Assembly (NCBI RefSeq): GCF_024171565.1
Contig: NZ_JALJZZ010000007.1
Location: 1-64,000, forward strand
DNA length: 64,000 bases
From: Okibacterium sp. HSC-33S16
GTDB lineage: Bacteria > Actinomycetota > Actinomycetes > Actinomycetales > Microbacteriaceae
Direction of reading: 5' to 3'
The notes beneath the pieces are model-generated. The model was given only the letters and a program-made list of their open reading frames with translations, was not told the DNA's origin and did not search any database. The position numbers and the translations under genes were made by a program. Below, piece by piece: positions 61,668 to 64,000 of the stretch. Every line of letters begins with the position of its first letter. The stretch's first letter is position 1.

Positions 61668-63068
61668 TCACCGGCGAGCGGCGACTTCCGCACCGGCGTG
61701 AGCCGACATACGCCACGCTTCGACCGCCGGCACGAGGAGGAGCACGGCGAGAACGGCGAACGCCCAGCGATAGCCGAGCTCGGACGCTCCAGGGTCGACC
61801 AATGATGCCCCGGCCGTCGTTGCCCGCACGATGAGCGCAGCCACCGCAATGCCCAAGCCGACCGCTACTTGCTGCAGCGTCGAGGCGAGAGTGTTGGCAC
61901 CCGAGGTCAGCGACGCGGGGACATCCGCGAACTGCACCGAGTTGTAGCCGCTGAAGCCGATGGATCGGAACACTCCGCTCAGGAAGAGGAGCACGGCGAT
62001 CAACGCAACCGGTGTCGACGAATCAACGAACGCGCACAGGCTGAACACCACGGCACCGCAGAGGTTGCTCCAGACGATCACCGCCCGAAAGCCAAACCGC
62101 CGAATGAGCGGACTCGTCGCCGGTTTGATCACGACGTTGCCCACGAAGACGGCCATGACGAGCAATCCAGCCTGGGACGCAGACCACCCGAAGCCCGACT
62201 GGAACAGGAGAACGAAGAGGAACGGTGCTGCTCCGATCACCAGGCGATACACGCCGCCCCCGACGTTGCCCACCCGGAAGGTCGCAATTCCGAGTGCGGA
62301 CAGGTCAAGCAGCGGATGCACAGCCCGCCGTAAGCGCACGACGGCACAGACACCTGCGACAACGGCGAGCGTCAACATACCGGCCGCCCACATCCCGTCG
62401 GTACGGCTCCCGCCGAGCTGCTCCATGCCGAGTACCAGAGCGGCCAAGGCCACCCCGACCAGCACGAATCCTGCCCAGTCCAGTCGATGCCGGGCAATGG
62501 TGTCGACCGCTGGCACCAGTTTGACTGCCGCGACAAAGGCAACCACACCGATGGGAATGTTGATGAGGAAGATCCAATGCCAACCGACCGTGTCCGCGAG
62601 CACCCCGCCGATCACCGGCGCGAGAACCGGCGCGAGCAAGGCCGGCCAGGTGAGGTACGCCATCGCGTCGAGCAGGTCACGCTTCTCAATCGAGCGCAGC
62701 ACGGCGAGCCGCCCAACCGGCACCATCATGGCTCCACCGATGCCCTGCAGCACCCGCATGACAACGAGCATCGGCAGGGTCGCACTCAGCGCACACAGCG
62801 CCGACGCCAGGGTGAAAATGACGATCGCCAGCATGAAGATGCGGCGCGTGCCGAAGCGATCAGCGAGCCACCCGCTGACCGGGATCCCGATCGCCAGCGT
62901 GAGCAGATACGCGGTCATTGCGATGTTGATGTCGACGGCCCGAACACCGAAGTCGAGCGCCATAGCGGGCGCCGCCGTCTGAATAATCGTTCCGTCGAGG
63001 TTCTCCATAAAGAACGTTGCGGCGACCAGAAGGGCGAGCGGCCTGTTGAGCGTCGCCGATCGGGTCAT
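61668..63068 (-). CDS. MFS drug efflux transporter (DHA2 family)
   Basis: A 466-residue efflux pump with about 14 membrane segments. The DHA2 signature in the first segment reads FFMENLDGTIIQTAAPAMAL, the loop 2-3 motif is GWLADRFGTRRIFML, and motif C in segment 5 is ALLAPVLAPVIGG. ATG at 63068 is chosen because CAGAAT lies exactly six bases upstream; the frame start at 63107 would add 13 polar residues. It is divergent from the AcuI-type gene. The substrate is unknown. Confidence 0.85.
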   Translation of the reverse strand: MTRSATLNRPLALLVAATFFMENLDGTIIQTAAPAMALDFGVRAVDINIAMTAYLLTLAIGIPVSGWLADRFGTRRIFMLAIVIFTLASALCALSATLPMLVVMRVLQGIGGAMMVPVGRLAVLRSIEKRDLLDAMAYLTWPALLAPVLAPVIGGVLADTVGWHWIFLINIPIGVVAFVAAVKLVPAVDTIARHRLDWAGFVLVGVALAALVLGMEQLGGSRTDGMWAAGMLTLAVVAGVCAVVRLRRAVHPLLDLSALGIATFRVGNVGGGVYRLVIGAAPFLFVLLFQSGFGWSASQAGLLVMAVFVGNVVIKPATSPLIRRFGFRAVIVWSNLCGAVVFSLCAFVDSSTPVALIAVLLFLSGVFRSIGFSGYNSVQFADVPASLTSGANTLASTLQQVAVGLGIAVAALIVRATTAGASLVDPGASELGYRWAFAVLAVLLLVPAVEAWRMSAHAGAEVAARR

Positions 63069-63074
63069 CGTCCC

Positions 63075-63141
63075 ATTCTGCCCGACTGGCAACCGGCTGC
63101 CGCACACCCGGCCCCGCGTCGTTCGGTCAGCGCCTTAGGCT
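63075..63141. promoter_or_regulatory. Divergent leaderless promoters between MFS and acuI-type genes
   Basis: CAGAAT (63080-63075, minus) and TAGGCT (63136-63141, plus) each end six bases before the start codons at 63068 and 63148. Both genes therefore seem to be expressed as leaderless mRNAs from a 79-base gap. Confidence 0.5.
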
Positions 63142-63147
63142 GGGCGG

Positions 63148-64000
63148 ATGACAACGACGTTCCGGGCCTGGCAGGTTGAGAAGCAAACGGATGCTTCAGG
63201 CACCGCCACGCACACAGCATCCGTTTCACATCTCACCGACGACGATCTGATGGACGGAGACGTCACTCTCGACGTGTCGTGGTCCAGCATCAACTACAAA
63301 GACGGGCTTGCCCTGATGGGTAAGCCCGGTGTGGTGAGAACCTGGCCACTCATTCCCGGGATCGACGCCGTGGGCACGGTCACCGCGACGGAGTCCGACC
63401 GGTTTCAGGTCGGCGACGAGGTGCTGATGAACGGTGCGGGGCTCGGCGAATCACACCACGGTGGCCTGGCCGAGCGAGCCCGCGTCGACAGCGCGTCGCT
63501 CGTGCGGGTTCCGGAATCGCTCGGCGCGAAGCGGGCTGCAGCGATCGGCACAGCGGGCTTCACCGCCATGCTGTCGGTACTCGCCGTCGAGCGTCATGGT
63601 GTCTCACCCGGAGACGGGCCGGTCCTCGTCACCGGGGCAGCCGGCGGCGTGGGCTCGATCGTGATCGCCGTTCTCGCACGGCTCGGCTTCGAGGTGGTCG
63701 CCTCGACCGGGCGGGTCGACAGTCAGGGCGACTACCTCCGCCGACTGGGCGCGAGCACCGTGATCGACCGGGCCGAGCTCAGCGACGCGGGCAAACCGCT
63801 GCAATCGCAGAAGTACCCGGCCGTGGTCGACGCGGTCGGCAGCACGACGCTCGTCAACGCACTCGCCCAACTCACCTACGGCGGCATTGCGACCGCCTGT
63901 GGACTGGCTCAGGGCGCCGACCTGCCCGGAACGATGATGCCGTTCATTCTCCGCGGCGTCACGCTCGCCGGCATCAACTCAGTGGACGCGCCGCTCTCTC
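63148..64000 (+). CDS. Acrylyl-CoA reductase / YhdH-type quinone oxidoreductase (cut by window end)
   Basis: The first 284 residues of an NADPH-dependent medium-chain reductase; the gene continues past the right edge. It shows SSINYKDGLALMGKPGVVRT and PLIPGIDAVGTV, which are marks of the AcuI/YhdH group, and the nucleotide-binding VTGAAGGVGSIVIAVLARLG. No zinc-binding cysteines of alcohol dehydrogenases are seen. AcuI reduces acrylyl-CoA to propionyl-CoA, which would suit the prp operon of this region, but YhdH-type relatives of other function exist. The full length of such proteins is about 325-330 residues. Confidence 0.85.
   Translation, partial: MTTTFRAWQVEKQTDASGTATHTASVSHLTDDDLMDGDVTLDVSWSSINYKDGLALMGKPGVVRTWPLIPGIDAVGTVTATESDRFQVGDEVLMNGAGLGESHHGGLAERARVDSASLVRVPESLGAKRAAAIGTAGFTAMLSVLAVERHGVSPGDGPVLVTGAAGGVGSIVIAVLARLGFEVVASTGRVDSQGDYLRRLGASTVIDRAELSDAGKPLQSQKYPAVVDAVGSTTLVNALAQLTYGGIATACGLAQGADLPGTMMPFILRGVTLAGINSVDAPLS

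Noticed and set aside
60373-63068. Antibiotic biosynthesis or resistance island built on two MFS pumps
   Set aside because: Neighbouring genes are unrelated housekeeping or single genes; no biosynthetic enzymes, mobile elements or composition change were seen.

Overview
The window looks like chromosomal DNA of a high-GC actinobacterium, most likely of the family Microbacteriaceae. This rests on the GC-rich coding sequence, the actinobacterial rRNA leader at the left edge, small proteins resembling the SCO4848 and DUF7882 families, a DUF222/HNH (13E12-type) gene, a polyprenol-phosphate mannose synthase and many TAGGCT-type -10 boxes. No tRNA, rRNA body, CRISPR array, transposase or prophage module was recognised. 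The species cannot be named from the sequence alone.

Layout. 1-122: leader and promoter of an rRNA operon that runs off the left edge on the minus strand. 421-15600: an L-rhamnose catabolic region with a LacI regulator, mutarotase, MFS transporter, isomerase, a RhaSTPQ-like ABC importer under a DeoR regulator, a second DeoR regulator, a bifunctional rhamnulose-1-phosphate aldolase/lactaldehyde dehydrogenase and rhamnulokinase. 15631-19040: a small membrane protein, a 2-hydroxyacid dehydrogenase, and an LldR/LldD pair that would oxidise the L-lactate made from rhamnose. 19125-24181: mannosyltransferase, peptide transporter, and an arginine/ornithine set (DDAH-like enzyme, RocD, Lrp). 24182-30348: repeat DNA, small stress-type genes, a small alarmone synthetase, a virginiamycin B lyase homologue, a YtrA-type GntR regulator and an MFS efflux pump. 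30418-35160: PutA and a divergent LysR regulator. 35165-37424: an oxidoreductase flanked by repeats, including a 225-bp tandem duplication.

37609-45460: a bacteriophytochrome fused to a GGDEF domain, a large HExxH metalloprotease without an obvious signal peptide, a DNA glycosylase, a DUF7882-like protein and an FAD oxidoreductase. 45540-50307: the methylcitrate-cycle operon (gntR-prpD-prpB-lipoprotein-prpC). 50400-55288: acyl-CoA genes fitting valine/isoleucine or branched acyl-CoA breakdown, which would feed propionyl-CoA into the prp operon. 55420-64000: assorted enzymes, TrhO, the HNH gene with a probable SOS box, two MFS pumps and a truncated AcuI-type reductase.

Three themes link the genes. 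Rhamnose is imported by two routes, split to dihydroxyacetone phosphate and L-lactate, and the lactate is oxidised to pyruvate. Arginine or methylarginine, ornithine and proline converge on glutamate through RocD and PutA. Branched-chain acyl-CoAs yield propionyl-CoA for the methylcitrate cycle. At the DNA level, at least fourteen genes have a -10-like hexamer exactly six bases before the start codon, which is the signature of leaderless mRNAs. Several families of inverted repeats occupy the non-coding gaps.
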